From the NCBI GenBank assembly GCA_033763595.1, contig JANRKH010000009.1, forward strand, positions 1 through 13,410: a stretch of DNA of 13,410 nucleotides, in the 5' to 3' direction. Each line of letters begins with the position of its first letter. Positions within the stretch are counted from its first letter, which is position 1. Origin of the DNA: JANRKH01 sp033763595 (GTDB lineage Bacteria > Pseudomonadota > Alphaproteobacteria > Rickettsiales > Rickettsiaceae). Shown piece after piece: positions 13,359-13,410 of the stretch. A program made the translations under genes and the position numbers. The notes beneath the pieces are model-generated. The model was not told the origin of the DNA and ran no database searches. It saw nothing but the letters and a program-made list of their open reading frames with translations.

Positions 13359-13410
13359 GGTTCTCTCCGAGGTCTAGTATGACATAGTTTGTAAACTTTT
13401 ATTTGTCATG

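Overview
The window looks like a piece of an AT-rich alphaproteobacterial chromosome, most likely from an obligate intracellular member of the Rickettsiales. The grounds are the strongly A/T-biased bases and codons, the rickettsial flavour of IF3, LpdA and HemF, the NDUFAF5-like methyltransferase, the Rpn-type nuclease/transposase ORF, and the scattering of short repeats. I cannot settle the family or genus from sequence alone.

Layout: thrS and infC (1-2700) lie on the minus strand in the usual order, and infC ends exactly at a short inverted-repeat element. A minus-strand tRNA-Glu(UUC) follows. On the plus strand come a methyltransferase-like protein, lpdA (dihydrolipoyl dehydrogenase) and ygfZ (folate-binding Fe-S repair protein); the last two abut with no gap. 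From 6450 to 8310 a periplasmic PAP2-family protein, bracketed by two direct copies of the repeat element, is followed by hemF (both minus strand). From 8310 to 10540 there is accessory sequence: a roughly 570-base gap with a terminator and a possible small RNA, then three unrecognised minus-strand genes with hydrophobic stretches, two of which have good sigma70-type promoters. From 10810 to the end, a repeat copy runs into an Rpn-family (PDDEXK_2) ORF, followed by yebC, more repeat copies, a 13-bp tandem array and what looks like the broken start of a gene reading leftward.

The most striking content is a family of about 105-110 bp non-coding elements (labelled A1, A2, B, C, D, E, plus degraded F and G). 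They have inverted termini TACCAAATC(T/C)C and are flanked by TAA or TTA, as expected of a MITE with a 3-bp target duplication. One copy sits on the infC stop codon and its duplicated target is itself the stop; another appears to have inserted into a sibling copy; a third supplies an in-frame ATG to the Rpn ORF; a fourth abuts the tandem array.

The recognised genes are housekeeping: translation (IF3, ThrRS, tRNA-Glu, YebC), pyruvate/2-oxoglutarate dehydrogenase E3, Fe-S maintenance and haem synthesis. They are separated by lineage-specific and mobile DNA.
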